Positions 50,065 to 59,481 of a DNA stretch of 64,000 nucleotides are shown here, one piece after another. Position 1 is the stretch's first letter. Each line of letters opens with the position of its first letter. Position numbers and translations under genes: made by a program. The notes beneath the pieces were generated by a model, which saw only the letters and a program-made list of their open reading frames with translations, ran no database searches and was not told where the DNA came from. The DNA comes from Nonomuraea sp. NEAU-A123. Lineage in GTDB: Bacteria; Actinomycetota; Actinomycetes; Streptosporangiales; Streptosporangiaceae. The DNA lies in assembly GCF_018603905.1 (NCBI RefSeq), contig NZ_JAHFZZ010000004.1, forward strand, positions 558,001 to 622,000, given 5' to 3'.

Positions 50065-51512
50065 GGCGTCGCCGTCAAGCAGGCGCCGGTGACCTTCCAG
50101 ATCTTGCCGTTGGCCTTGGACAGCAGGTAGAGCTCGCCCGCGGCGTCCCGGCTCAGGCGCAGGTCCACCCGGGTGTCCCCGGCCAGGTCGCGCATGGTGA
50201 CCGCGGTGCCGCTCGCGTTCACCAGCTTGGGCTGGTAGATCGTGGCGCGCGCGGCGCCCTGCTTCATCTGACCGGCGATCGTGAAGAAGACACGGCCGTC
50301 GACGATGTCGCCGAACAGGTACTTGCCGTAGAGCAGGGGCAGCCGCGAGCCGCGGTAGACGAACCCGCCGGCCACCGCGTGACCGCTGTCGGCCGTGCAG
50401 GAGTGCCCGGGCGGCGGGTCGTGGTCATAGGCCGCGACCGGGTAGGTGTAGCCGAACGTCGCGTCGTCGTCGGGCAGCGTGTAGAGGTGGCAGCGGTCGG
50501 CCTTGTTGAACACGAAGGACCCCTCGCGCTCGCTCCAGCCCAGGTTGTTACCGGCCTTGACCTCGTAGATCGCCTCGATGGCGTGCTCGCCGATGTGGCC
50601 GAGGAACAGCCTGTTGCCCTGCGGGTCCCAGCTGAAGCGGTGCGGGTCGCGCATGCCGTACGCGTAGATCTCGCCGATCGCGCCCGCCTGGCTGACGAAC
50701 GGGTTGTTCGCCGGGATGCCGTACTTGCCGTTGGCCGCGTTCGTGCCCAGCGGGTCGATGCGCAGCAGCTTGCCCTGCGGGATGGCCAGGTTCTGCGGGT
50801 CGTCGCTCGACACGCCCCGGCCGCCGTCGCCCGCCGCGATGTAGAGCTGGCCGTAGTCGGCGTCCCTGCGCCGCGCGAACGGGTTGAAGTCGATCTGCTG
50901 GATGCCGTGGACCTGGCCGTTGAAGCCGAGCCTGAGCACCTCTCTGCGGGTGCCGCTGAAGGTGTCGGCCTTCGGGTTGGTGGCCGTCCACTCGGTGAGC
51001 ACGCCGTGGAAGCGGGTGTCGGGCTGCGGGGTCAGGTCCGGCGTCTTGGTGGTGAGCGCCGCTCCCCATTCGGTGTGTACGGTGTAGAACTTCCCGTTAC
51101 GGGCGAAGTCCGGGTGGAAGGCGACGTACCCGAACCCGGAGCCCAGGCCGCGGCCGGAGAGGAAGTCCGGCGCGAACGTGGCGCCGACGTCGAGGTACTC
51201 CTGCGGCTGGCCGTTCTTCAGCAGATACAGCTTGCCGTTGAGGTCGTTGACGAACTGGCGGTGCGACCCGTCGGGGATCTCGCCGATGTTGTTGATCCGG
51301 GCCCAGCGCATCAGCCGCGCGTCGGTGGGCGCGGGGGTCGGCTCGGTCTTGGGGAAGGCGGCGTACTCGGTCAGCGTCAGCGTGAGAGCGGACGCGGTGG
51401 GATTCTCCGGGATGGGATCGTCGATCGGGGTCGAGTCCAACGCGGCTGCCGGCGAAGCCCATAACGCGGTCGCCAGCACCGCGGCGAGAAGATACCGGAG
51501 GGATTTCGGCAT
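50061..51512 (-). CDS. Secreted PQQ-dependent sugar dehydrogenase (GDH-B/sorbosone type)
   Basis: A 483-residue protein with a signal peptide (LRYLLAAVLATALWASPAAA), then a six-bladed beta-propeller of the glucose/sorbosone dehydrogenase family: GFGYVAFHPDFARNGKFYTV, QLYIAAGDGGRGVSSDD, YAYGMRDPHRFSWDPQGNRL, VAGGFVYRGSRLPLLYGKYL. PQQ would be the cofactor; several family members bind PQQ or only calcium. The substrate is unknown. It overlaps the LamG gene. Confidence 0.85.
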   Translation of the reverse strand: MPKSLRYLLAAVLATALWASPAAALDSTPIDDPIPENPTASALTLTLTEYAAFPKTEPTPAPTDARLMRWARINNIGEIPDGSHRQFVNDLNGKLYLLKNGQPQEYLDVGATFAPDFLSGRGLGSGFGYVAFHPDFARNGKFYTVHTEWGAALTTKTPDLTPQPDTRFHGVLTEWTATNPKADTFSGTRREVLRLGFNGQVHGIQQIDFNPFARRRDADYGQLYIAAGDGGRGVSSDDPQNLAIPQGKLLRIDPLGTNAANGKYGIPANNPFVSQAGAIGEIYAYGMRDPHRFSWDPQGNRLFLGHIGEHAIEAIYEVKAGNNLGWSEREGSFVFNKADRCHLYTLPDDDATFGYTYPVAAYDHDPPPGHSCTADSGHAVAGGFVYRGSRLPLLYGKYLFGDIVDGRVFFTIAGQMKQGAARATIYQPKLVNASGTAVTMRDLAGDTRVDLRLSRDAAGELYLLSKANGKIWKVTGACLTATP

Positions 51513-51546
51513 TCCTGTCCACCACCTGAGGGTTGTTGGGAGTTGT

Positions 51547-52293
51547 TCAGCTGGTCTTGCAGGCCGGGGTGCCCGTGACGGTCAGGCCGCGCACCCTGCC
51601 GATGTTGTCGAACGAGCCGAAGCCGACCCGGCCCGAGGCGAAGGTGTGGTCCGTGGCCGTCATCAGCGGCGTGGTCGAGCCGTCGACGAAGACCGAGATA
51701 CGGCCGGTGTCCGTGCAGAACCGGACGCGGACCTTGTGCCACTGCTCGTCGGTGACCGCGGGAGGCGCGCCGACCTGCCCGTTCCACTGGTCGTCTATGC
51801 GCAGCCGGTCGGCGTTGTTCACCACGAAGATGCCGTTGTGCGGGTAGATGGTGTTGTCCTGGGAGAGGTGGGCGTAATAGAACTCCGTGTCCGAGCGGTA
51901 GCCGAACACGATGATCACGTCACGGTTGCTGACGCTGGTCGGGGTGTCGAGGCGTACTTCGGCGTCGATCTGCACCGAGCCGAAGGCCGGGCCCTTCTCG
52001 AGCACGGCGTACTCGAAGGGACGGCGCGGGCCCGGACGCTCCTCGCCGGCCTGGGCCAGGATCACCTGGTCGCCGGGGAACTGCCACTTCGCCGGGGTCA
52101 CCGGCGCCCAACTGGCGGCCGCGTTGGTGTTGCGGACGACCGTACGGCCCCTGCCGCACTCGGCCGCGGCCTGGGCCTGGCCGGTGGCCGGCTGGTCCGC
52201 GGCGGTGCGGCCGGTCGCGTGGGCGGTGGGCGCGACGAACTGGGCCAGGATCAGCACCAGGCCGAGCGCGCATAGGCGGATGAACGTGGGCAT
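51547..52293 (-). CDS. Secreted DUF1080/LamG-like protein
   Basis: A 248-residue secreted protein: signal peptide to about 26 (LCALGLVLILAQFVAPTAHA), then a jelly-roll domain (VQIDAEVRLDTPTS, EQWHKVRVRFCTDTGRISVF, GRVGFGSFDNIGRVRGL) like those in glycan-processing or polysaccharide-binding proteins. First of the three secreted proteins that follow the ABC genes on the same strand. Confidence 0.78.
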   Translation of the reverse strand: MPTFIRLCALGLVLILAQFVAPTAHATGRTAADQPATGQAQAAAECGRGRTVVRNTNAAASWAPVTPAKWQFPGDQVILAQAGEERPGPRRPFEYAVLEKGPAFGSVQIDAEVRLDTPTSVSNRDVIIVFGYRSDTEFYYAHLSQDNTIYPHNGIFVVNNADRLRIDDQWNGQVGAPPAVTDEQWHKVRVRFCTDTGRISVFVDGSTTPLMTATDHTFASGRVGFGSFDNIGRVRGLTVTGTPACKTS

Positions 52294-52341
52294 CGGAATC
52301 CTCTCAGTGGGGGGAGGGGCGGATCCGAGCGGCCGAGGCGG

Positions 52342-53130
52342 TCAGTCGCTGTGCCTGGCGGCCCCCAGCAGATCGCGGATGTGGCTGGTCGCGGCGGCGA
52401 ACGCGGGCTGGGACATGGTCGCCGCGTAGTCACGCACCCGCGGCAGCGCCACGTCGATGACCTCGGCGATCGTGCCGGGCCGCGGCGTCATGACGACCAC
52501 CCGGTTGCCGAGGTAGACCGCCTCGGCGATGGAGTGCGTGACCAGCAGGACCGTGGTCTCGGTCTCGTGCCAGATGCGGTGCAGCTCGACATTCATCTGC
52601 TCCCTGGTCAGCGCGTCGAGCGCGCCGAACGGCTCGTCCATGAGCAGCACCGGCGGCCGGTGCAGCAGCGCGCGGCAGAGCGCCACCCGCTGCTGCATCC
52701 CGCCGGACAGCTCGTGCGGCAAGGAGTCCTCGAAGCCCGTCAGCCCGGTCATGGCGATCAGCTCGTCGGCCCGGGCGGCGGCCTCCTTCTGCGCCATGCC
52801 GCGCATCTCGGCCTGCAGCAGGATGTTCTTGCGCGCCGTACGCCACTCCAGCAGGGCGGCGCGCTGGAAGACGTACCCGACGTCATGACGTGGGCCGCCG
52901 ACGGTGCCGCCGAGCAGCCGCACCGCGCCCGCCGACGGCTTGAGCAGCCCGGACACCAGCTTGAGCAGCGTCGACTTGCCGCACCCCGACGGGCCCACGA
53001 TGGACACGAACTCGCCGGGGCGGACGTCCATCGACACGTTCTCCAGCGCGAGCACGTCGCGCTTCTTCGCCCGGAACCGCACCGCCACCCTGTCGATCTC
53101 GACGGCGGGGGCCTGTTGCGTCACGGTCAT
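52342..53130 (-). CDS. ABC transporter ATP-binding protein
   Basis: A 262-residue ATPase of the nitrate/sulfonate/thiamine-precursor class (SsuB/ThiZ-like). Walker A GPSGCGKST, Q-loop VFQRAALL, signature LSGGMQQR, Walker B VLLMDEPFGALDALTRE, H-loop THSIAEAVYL. Starts at ATG 53130, overlapping the binding-protein gene by four bases. Confidence 0.95.
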   Translation of the reverse strand: MTVTQQAPAVEIDRVAVRFRAKKRDVLALENVSMDVRPGEFVSIVGPSGCGKSTLLKLVSGLLKPSAGAVRLLGGTVGGPRHDVGYVFQRAALLEWRTARKNILLQAEMRGMAQKEAAARADELIAMTGLTGFEDSLPHELSGGMQQRVALCRALLHRPPVLLMDEPFGALDALTREQMNVELHRIWHETETTVLLVTHSIAEAVYLGNRVVVMTPRPGTIAEVIDVALPRVRDYAATMSQPAFAAATSHIRDLLGAARHSD

Positions 53131-54149
53131 CCCTTCGGCGCCACGCTGGAGTCCCAGTAGGCGCTGGGCGCCTGCGGGTTGGCGACCAGGCCGGCCTTGG
53201 CGAAGGTGTCGATCGTCTTCTGCCAGTCGGCCTCGGTGTTGACACCCGGCGCCTGGCCCTGGGTGGCGTCGGTGTGCAGCAGCGTGGTCGTGGTCTTGAA
53301 CTGGTCGAGCAGCACCTGCGCCGGGGGCAACTGCTCCGAGGCGCCCTTCATGGCGTCCACCGCGGCCTGCTGGTCCTTCTCCGCCGTCGCCCACGCCTCG
53401 CTGGTGGCCGCGACCATCCGCTTGGCCAGGTCGGCCTTGCTCTGCAGGAAGCTCGATGAGGTGAGCAGGCCGTTGCTGTAGTAGTTCAGGCCGAACTCCG
53501 AGAAGCGCAGGTACGCCACCGGCTTGCCGGCCTTGTTCTGCATGGTCGGCCCCTGGTCGGAGGCGTAGCCGAGCAGCGCGTCCGTCTGCCCCGACATGAC
53601 CGCCGCGATCTTGCCGGCCGGGTCGGTGTTCTGCATCTTGACGTCGGCGTCGGTCATCCCGTTGGCCTTGAGGAACACCGGGAACGTCTTGGTCAGCGCG
53701 TCACCGGCCGTCGAGGCGATCGTCTTGCCCTTCAGGTCGGCCGGCTTGGTGATGTTCTTCTCCTGGAAGAACTGCACCGAGGCCGGGGTCGTCTGCAGGA
53801 AGACGCCCAGGCTCTTCACCGGCACGCCCTGGCTCACCCCGCCGAGCAGCGCGGGGGTGTCGGCCCAGCCGAAGTCCGTCTGGCCGGCGCCGGTGGCCTG
53901 CACGGTCTTCTGGGAGCCCTGCCCGGCCTGGATCGTCAGGTCGATGCCGTGCTTCTCGAAGATGCCCTTCGACTTGCCGTAGTAGAACGGCGCGTGCTCG
54001 CCGTACGGATACCAGTTGAGCGTGAGCGTGACCTTGTCGAGCTGCTTGCCCGACGAGCTGGTGGTCTTCTCGCCGCCACCGGAGCCGCACGCGGTGGCGA
54101 ACAGGAGCAGGGCCGGGGCTAAGGCGGCGATCAGCGTGCGTGTCTTCAT
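53127..54149 (-). CDS. ABC transporter substrate-binding lipoprotein (NMT1/THI5-like)
   Basis: A 340-residue lipoprotein: signal peptide ending LLLFATACGS (lipobox Cys at about 21), then a type II binding fold: VTLTLNWYPYGEHAPFYYGK and SQGVPVKSLGVFLQTTPASV. Similar to binding proteins for thiamine precursors, sulfonates or riboflavin. Ligand unknown; the LacI control and secreted sugar-active neighbours raise the possibility of a different ligand. Confidence 0.92.
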   Translation of the reverse strand: MKTRTLIAALAPALLLFATACGSGGGEKTTSSSGKQLDKVTLTLNWYPYGEHAPFYYGKSKGIFEKHGIDLTIQAGQGSQKTVQATGAGQTDFGWADTPALLGGVSQGVPVKSLGVFLQTTPASVQFFQEKNITKPADLKGKTIASTAGDALTKTFPVFLKANGMTDADVKMQNTDPAGKIAAVMSGQTDALLGYASDQGPTMQNKAGKPVAYLRFSEFGLNYYSNGLLTSSSFLQSKADLAKRMVAATSEAWATAEKDQQAAVDAMKGASEQLPPAQVLLDQFKTTTTLLHTDATQGQAPGVNTEADWQKTIDTFAKAGLVANPQAPSAYWDSSVAPKG

Positions 54150-54156
54150 GGCGTCC

Positions 54157-55026
54157 TCAGTAGGTCACGGTTACGGCGTCACCGCGGCGGCTGGCGTGCC
54201 AGGGCAGTAGCAGCCGCTCGGCGAACTCGACGGCGACGAAGAGCACGACGCCGAGGAATGACATGACAAGGAGTCCCGCGAACAGCATGGGCGTGTCGAT
54301 GTTGCCGTTGGCCTGCAGGATGACCGAGCCGAGCCCGTCGTTGCCGCCGACGAACTCGCCCACGACCGCCCCGGTGACCGCGAGTGTCACGGCGACCTTC
54401 AACCCGGAGAACAGGAACGGCAGAGAGGCGGGAAATCTGATCTTGGCGAAGGTCTTCGCCGGGCTCGCGCCCATGGTCGAAGCCAGTTGGAGCATCTCCG
54501 GATCCACCGACTTCAGGCCGGTGACCATGGAGATGACGACGGGGAAGAACGCGATCAGCACGGCGACCACGATCCTCGGAGTCAGCCCGAACCCCAGCCA
54601 GACCACGAACAGCGGGGCGATCGCGATCTTCGGGACGACCTGCGCGAACAGCAGCAGCGGGTAAAGGGTCTTCTCGACCTCCGCCGAGGCCACCATCAGC
54701 ACGGCCGCGGCGATGCCGACGACGACGGCGATCGCGAAGCCGAGCACCGTCTCATAGGCGGTCACCAGCGTGTGGTGGCCGAGGTAGCCGGCCTTGTCGG
54801 CCATCACCTGGAGGGTGGTCCCGGGTGAGGGTACGAGATATCTGGGCACGATCTCGAACTTCGTGATCGCCCACCAGATCGCATAGCAGGCGGCGAGCAG
54901 GGCGAGGGGCCGCCAGGAGCGGTCCGCCAGTTCCACGACGCGGTCGCGCGAGCTCGGGCTCTCGCGCCGCATGATCCCATCAACGGTCTGTACCACGATC
55001 GAAGGTCTCCCTTCACCGCGTGCCAT
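54157..55026 (-). CDS. ABC transporter permease (SsuC/ThiX-like)
   Basis: A 289-residue permease with six membrane segments. The EAA-like loop is LASTMGASPAKTFAKIRFPA. N-terminal 25 residues are cytoplasmic. ATG 55026 is used; ATG 54972 is possible. First gene of the operon, directly downstream of two GAAAGCGCTTTC-type LacI sites. Confidence 0.93.
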   Translation of the reverse strand: MARGEGRPSIVVQTVDGIMRRESPSSRDRVVELADRSWRPLALLAACYAIWWAITKFEIVPRYLVPSPGTTLQVMADKAGYLGHHTLVTAYETVLGFAIAVVVGIAAAVLMVASAEVEKTLYPLLLFAQVVPKIAIAPLFVVWLGFGLTPRIVVAVLIAFFPVVISMVTGLKSVDPEMLQLASTMGASPAKTFAKIRFPASLPFLFSGLKVAVTLAVTGAVVGEFVGGNDGLGSVILQANGNIDTPMLFAGLLVMSFLGVVLFVAVEFAERLLLPWHASRRGDAVTVTY

Positions 55027-55040
55027 CAGGCCATATGCGA

Positions 55041-55065
55041 GAAAGCGCTATCTGAAAGCGCTTTC
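55041..55065. promoter_or_regulatory. Two LacI-family operators (GAAAGCGCTTTC)
   Basis: GAAAGCGCTATC (55041-55052) and the perfect palindrome GAAAGCGCTTTC (55054-55065) lie in tandem 13 bases apart, between the divergent permease and LacI genes. This is the classic LacI/GalR half-site pattern with central CG. Confidence 0.85.
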
Positions 55066-55131
55066 CTGCGGTACGCTAACCCGGTACGGTCGAGGGGTCA
55101 AGGTCGTGAACTTCCTGTTACAGGAGGGCGA

Positions 55132-56157
55132 GTGGCCGATCGCGTTCACGTCACCCTGCGGGATGTGGCGACGGCCGCCGGAGTCTCCCTCGCCACCGCC
55201 TCACGCGTCCTCAACGGCACCGCCAAGGTCCGCGAAGACCTGCGCGACCGGGTCGAGGCCGCCGCCTCCGAGCTCGCGTACACACCCAACGCCCACGCCC
55301 AGGCCCTCGCCCGGGCCTCCAACGAGACCGTCGGCGTGATCTGCCACGACGTCAGCGACCCCTACTTCTCCGGCATCGCCAGGGGCGTCATGCGCGCCGC
55401 CGCGCAGCGCGACCTGCTGGTGATGCTGGCCAGCACGTTCCGCGACAGCGCGCGCGAGGTGGCCTACGTCTCGATGCTGCGCGCCCAGCGGGCCCGCGCG
55501 ATCCTGCTGATCGGCTCCGGCTTCGAGGACCGGCGGTGGGAGCGGGCCATGGACGTCGAACTGCGGCCCTACCTGAACGCCGGCGGCCGGGTGGCGGTGG
55601 TCAGCCGGCACCGCAGCCTGCGCGTCGACACCGTACTGCCGGAGAACCGCGCGGGCGCCGCTGCCCTGGCCAGGGCCTTGCTGGCGCTCGGACACCGGCG
55701 CTTCGCCGTGCTGTCGGGGCCGCCTGGCCTCAGCACGGTGGTGGACCGGGTCGGCGGCTTCCGCGACGCGCTGGCGGCGGCCGGGGTGCCGGTCGGCCAG
55801 GTGGTGGAGGGACCGTTCAGCCGCGAGGGCGGCTACGCCGGGGCGTCCGCCCTTTTGGACCGGGGGCTTGACGCCACGTGCCTGTTCGCCGCGACCGACG
55901 TGATGGCGGTGGGGGCGCTGGCCGCGTTGCGGGAGCGGGGGCTGCGGGTGCCGGATGATGTGTCGCTGGCGGGGTTCGACGACGTTCCCGTGGTGCGTGA
56001 CCTGACGCCGCCGCTGACTACGGTGGCGCTGCCGTTGGAGGAGATGGGGGAGCGGGTGATCGCCCTCGCTTTACGGGATGGGGGTCGGGGGCGGCGGCGG
56101 ATTGAACGGATCGCGGGGCGGGTCGTCCTGCGTGCCAGCACCACCGGCCCGCCCTAA
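55132..56157 (+). CDS. LacI-family transcriptional regulator
   Basis: A 341-residue repressor. HTH and hinge: VTLRDVATAAGVSLATASRV, LNGTAKVREDLRDRVEAAA. The remaining part is a periplasmic-binding-like ligand domain (RRFAVLSGPPG, FAATDVMAVGALAALRERG). GTG 55132 with AGGAGGGCGA. It should control the divergent ABC/secreted-protein operon and itself through the tandem operators. Confidence 0.94.
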   Translation: MADRVHVTLRDVATAAGVSLATASRVLNGTAKVREDLRDRVEAAASELAYTPNAHAQALARASNETVGVICHDVSDPYFSGIARGVMRAAAQRDLLVMLASTFRDSAREVAYVSMLRAQRARAILLIGSGFEDRRWERAMDVELRPYLNAGGRVAVVSRHRSLRVDTVLPENRAGAAALARALLALGHRRFAVLSGPPGLSTVVDRVGGFRDALAAAGVPVGQVVEGPFSREGGYAGASALLDRGLDATCLFAATDVMAVGALAALRERGLRVPDDVSLAGFDDVPVVRDLTPPLTTVALPLEEMGERVIALALRDGGRGRRRIERIAGRVVLRASTTGPP

Positions 56158-56239
56158 AGGGCCTCGCTACGCTCGGACGCCTTCCTGGACGCTTCGCCGG
56201 GTTGACTGGTTGGACCGCGAGCGAGACAGGTGACCGGGA

Positions 56240-56353
56240 TGCCCGGCCGGAAGCCCACGGCAGGAGGTGCCGTTCCCTGTGGACCTCGGCTGGTTCGCCA
56301 TTGCCGAACGGGTCGCCGGTGAGGACGACGCGGTCGAAGTCCTCGCTACTCAT
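56240..56353 (-). pseudogene. Possible truncated gene coupled to the membrane protein
   Basis: ATG 56353 overlaps the membrane-protein stop (ATGA) and opens a frame MSSEDFDRVVLTGDPFGNGE, AEVHRERHLLPWA that then loses protein-like character while running into the LacI gene. It may be the surviving N-terminus of a broken gene. The end is arbitrary. Confidence 0.3.
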
Positions 56354-57351
56354 TCGGAGGGAGCGGCATTCTCCAGCCGTGCGGCACCGTCCCCCCGGGC
56401 GACCCGCAGAATGGCGGCCATGAGAGCCAGGCCCACACCGATGCTCAAGGCGTGCTGAACGATTGCCACCGTCACGTATTCCGCGGTCACGAAACCCCCG
56501 GGTCGCAGAACTGCCATAGGGAGCTTCCAACCACTCCAAGCGAACAGCGAGCCTGACGCCCCGAAGGCCAGCGCCATGGGGATCCACCGTCGAAGCCGGA
56601 CGGGCCGGCGGCGCGTGACCGTCCAGATGCTCCAGGCTCCGAGCAGGGCCCACAGTCCCGCACTCGCGTTCAGCAGCCGCCCGTTCAGATCCCAATGATC
56701 GCGATGAGCCGGGTCAAGGCCCAACGTCCCGCCCAGCGCCCAGTAGCACCAGAGCAGGCCCAGCCCGACGGCCACCGCCATCGCCGCCGTGACGGGCTTC
56801 GATGAGCGGGCGGTACCGTCCCCGACCCGGCCGAGGAAGGGGTGCGGCCATCTCTCTCTCAGGTAGATCGGCAAGGCCACGGCCAGCCCCACGGCCATTG
56901 CGGTGAAGCCGATGGTGATGAAGATCTCCTCTCCTCGCGGACTCTGGGCGGAGGCGTCGTCTCCACCGCCACCCAGGTCGATCCCGAGTGCGCCGAGGAC
57001 ATTGCTGATCACCACATAGGGCAGCATCGGGACCAGGAAGCCCGCACCCACCCAAGAGACGAAGATCACCGGTATGGCCGGCAGCCGACGGCCCCACGGC
57101 TGGGCCAGCGCCAGCCCCAACCCGATCCCGGTCACCGCCATCAGCACGGTGACGGCGTTGAGCGCCACCCAGTCGGCGGTGCTGTAGTCGTCCGGGCCAT
57201 ACCCCAGCAAAGCCGCAGCGACCCAGAACACCTTGACGGCCAAATAGAGCGACATCCCGAGCGCCGCGGTATAGCCCGCGAGCCCGCGCACCCCACTCCA
57301 TCGCGCGCCCACGTTCGTCGCATCCGGAAAGCCCGCCGAATCCTGTGCCAC
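56350..57351 (-). CDS. Uncharacterised integral membrane protein
   Basis: A 333-residue protein with about eight hydrophobic segments (for example LGMSLYLAVKVFWVAAALLG, ALNAVTVLMAVTGIGLGLAL, VTAAMAVAVGLGLLWCYWAL). No catalytic motif or known transporter signature. ATG 57351 is taken because it lies just before the first membrane span. Family unknown to me. Confidence 0.72.
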   Translation of the reverse strand: MAQDSAGFPDATNVGARWSGVRGLAGYTAALGMSLYLAVKVFWVAAALLGYGPDDYSTADWVALNAVTVLMAVTGIGLGLALAQPWGRRLPAIPVIFVSWVGAGFLVPMLPYVVISNVLGALGIDLGGGGDDASAQSPRGEEIFITIGFTAMAVGLAVALPIYLRERWPHPFLGRVGDGTARSSKPVTAAMAVAVGLGLLWCYWALGGTLGLDPAHRDHWDLNGRLLNASAGLWALLGAWSIWTVTRRRPVRLRRWIPMALAFGASGSLFAWSGWKLPMAVLRPGGFVTAEYVTVAIVQHALSIGVGLALMAAILRVARGDGAARLENAAPSE

Positions 57352-57662
57352 CTGAACCCGAACCCCCTGAGCCGGTCGATCTCGACACCGTCGATCTTTC
57401 TGGAGCCGTCGATCGGGCAGGATCCCTCCACGGTGTGAACCGCGATGGGACTCGTCCCCCGCCCGGGGGAGGTGAAGGGCATTGCCGGGGTTGATCCGGG
57501 CTGCGCGTTTCGGGTGTCAGGCGCGAGGGCCGACCGTGGCCATGGCGTCGTGTCGACAACATACGGATCACTCCTCCAGACCCAGAAGCAACCCGGCCGG
57601 AAAACGCCATGACCTCATTGCCGGTCACCGAGGGGAGACGCTGTCCCAGCACGACCTGATCA
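57352..57662. other. Gene-free 311-base stretch
   Basis: No convincing frame on either strand. Contains three GTCGATC repeats (about 57378-57415). Possible debris of an old gene, not identified. Confidence 0.5.
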
Positions 57663-58352
57663 TCATTCCCAACAGCTGATGGGGTATCCGATCTCAGCCA
57701 GATCCTCCTCGAGACTGGCTAGGTCGGCCTCCGAATCAAGCGCGGAAACGATGCTTTGCGTCAGCGGCCGCAGCGCATAGATGGACCGTATCGCCTCGAG
57801 GTCCGCCGCGACCTCGTAGTACTCTTCCGCGAACTCCTGATACGCCTCCGGCCTGCCATCAAGCAGAACATCGAACAGCCACTCGGCGCTGCCGTCGTCC
57901 CTGATGCCCTTCGGCAGGCTCTGGATCGCGCCGGTTCTCCATTCGTCGTCGCCATGCTCCCGCCAGAAACACACCGTCGCCAGTGGTGTCGCCGCCTGAT
58001 CACTGAACGCGGGCTCGGTGACATATGGCCGAAACGCCTCAGGCATCGAGTCGAACAGACCGGGCCACGGTTCCGGAGGATCAATGCGATACGGGCTCAT
58101 CGGCGACTCGTGATCGAAGCCACGGGCATACGCGCCTGCCGACGAGAAGACGATCGAGTACTCGTTTCCGCTTCCGTCGCGCATCGAGGCCATCTCCTCA
58201 GTCGGCGACCATCGGCAGTTGAACGAGTAGTACCTGGACTCCCAGTCGGGACTCATGATCGCGTCCAACATGGCCATGGCCCGGGAGCGGTCTCGCACGA
58301 TCGAGATGTGGGGCAGTTGTCGGATCACTTCATGGACAGACACGGGCCCCAT
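57663..58352 (-). CDS. Uncharacterised conserved actinobacterial protein
   Basis: A 229-residue soluble acidic protein. It starts MGPVSVHEVIRQLPHI at ATG 58352 (GTG 58343 possible). Recurrent features: WESRYYSFNCRWSPTEEMAS, GNEYSIVFSSAGAYARGFDH, PEPWPGLFDSMPEAFRPYV. It resembles other unannotated actinomycete proteins; no function known. Less GC-rich than the neighbours. Confidence 0.75.
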   Translation of the reverse strand: MGPVSVHEVIRQLPHISIVRDRSRAMAMLDAIMSPDWESRYYSFNCRWSPTEEMASMRDGSGNEYSIVFSSAGAYARGFDHESPMSPYRIDPPEPWPGLFDSMPEAFRPYVTEPAFSDQAATPLATVCFWREHGDDEWRTGAIQSLPKGIRDDGSAEWLFDVLLDGRPEAYQEFAEEYYEVAADLEAIRSIYALRPLTQSIVSALDSEADLASLEEDLAEIGYPISCWE

Positions 58353-58458
58353 CAAAGCCGACGCTGCTGACAATCCCGCGCATGTCCGGAACGAAGCGGA
58401 GGTCCTCGGCAAGAGGCACACAGTGCAGCGTGCGCTGACACGCCGTTAAGATCGGGTC

Positions 58459-59400
58459 ATGCCTTTGACGGTGGATGACGTCGACCGGTTCGAGCTGTCG
58501 AGGCCCCGTCTGGAGGCCATCGCCTACCGTCTTCTCGGCTCCGCGGACGAGGCGGAGGACGTCGTGCAGGAGACGTTCCTGCGCTGGCAGGCCGCCGACG
58601 TCGACCGCGTCGAGGTCCCCGAGGCTTGGCTGACGAAGGTCCTCACCAACCTGTGCCTCAACCAGCTCACCTCCGCGCGGGCGCGCCGCGAGACCTATGT
58701 GGGCCAATGGCTTCCCGAGCCGCTGCTCGCCGGGGACCCGATGCTCGGCCCCGCCGACACCGCCGAGCAGCGCGAATCGGTCTCGTACGCGGTCCTCGCC
58801 CTCATGGAGCGCCTGACCCCCAATGAGCGGGCGGTGTACGTGCTGCGGGAGGCGTTCGACTACCCGCACCGGGAGATCGCCGAGATCCTCGCCATCACCG
58901 AGGCGGCCAGCCAGCAGATCTTTCACCGCGCCAAGAAGCATGTCGCGTACGGCAAAGCCCGCACCGAGATCGATAATGCCGCCGCCCGGCGGATCGTCGA
59001 GGAGTTCCTGGCTGCCGCCACCAGCGGCCAGACCGAACCGCTCGTGCGCCTGCTCACCGCGGACGCCGTCTCCATCGGCGACGGCGGAGGGAAGGTTCCG
59101 GCGCGCACCAAGGCGGTCGAGGGAGCCGTCGCGGTCGCGAAGTTCGTGTGGGGCCTGTTCAAGCCCGCCGAAGCCAAGCGCGCCGTCGTCGGCGGCTCGC
59201 CCGAGGTGTACGCCTGGACCGTCAATGGCGAGCCCGCCGTTGTGGCCGTCGTGGAAGGCCGGGTCGTCGCCATCATGTGCCTGGAGGTCACCGCCGAGGG
59301 CATCACCGCCTGCCGTACCCAGGCGAACCCCGACAAGCTCGAACGCGCGACCGAGCAATGGGCGGCGGTAAGCCATGGGGAGCCCCTGCTCGTGATGTGA
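58459..59400 (+). CDS. ECF41 sigma factor (SigJ-like, with SnoaL-like tail)
   Basis: A 313-residue sigma factor. Region 2 AEDVVQETFLRWQAADV, region 4 FDYPHREIAEILAITEAASQ; then a SnoaL-like C-terminal domain of about 120 residues with WLPEPL, DGGGKVPA and NPDKL, the markers of the ECF41 group, which regulates its own sigma activity without an anti-sigma factor. ATG 58459. The NDH-2-like oxidoreductase gene downstream is the probable target. Confidence 0.94.
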   Translation: MPLTVDDVDRFELSRPRLEAIAYRLLGSADEAEDVVQETFLRWQAADVDRVEVPEAWLTKVLTNLCLNQLTSARARRETYVGQWLPEPLLAGDPMLGPADTAEQRESVSYAVLALMERLTPNERAVYVLREAFDYPHREIAEILAITEAASQQIFHRAKKHVAYGKARTEIDNAAARRIVEEFLAAATSGQTEPLVRLLTADAVSIGDGGGKVPARTKAVEGAVAVAKFVWGLFKPAEAKRAVVGGSPEVYAWTVNGEPAVVAVVEGRVVAIMCLEVTAEGITACRTQANPDKLERATEQWAAVSHGEPLLVM

Positions 59401-59481
59401 CGTGTCTCACATCGCGCTCCTGTCAGGAATCGGCGGGCCATCCGGTTCAAGTGACAAATCCGAATCGGACAGGAGCCCGAA

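Noticed and set aside
56018..56240. Continuation of the frame from ATG 56353 into the LacI gene
   Set aside because: It overlaps coding sequence of a solid gene and turns into Arg/Pro-rich translation typical of antisense high-GC frames.
59401..59481. ECF41-type TGTCACA-N16-CGTC promoter before the oxidoreductase
   Set aside because: TGTCTCACA and TGTC are present but the spacing and -10 element do not fit the known pattern.
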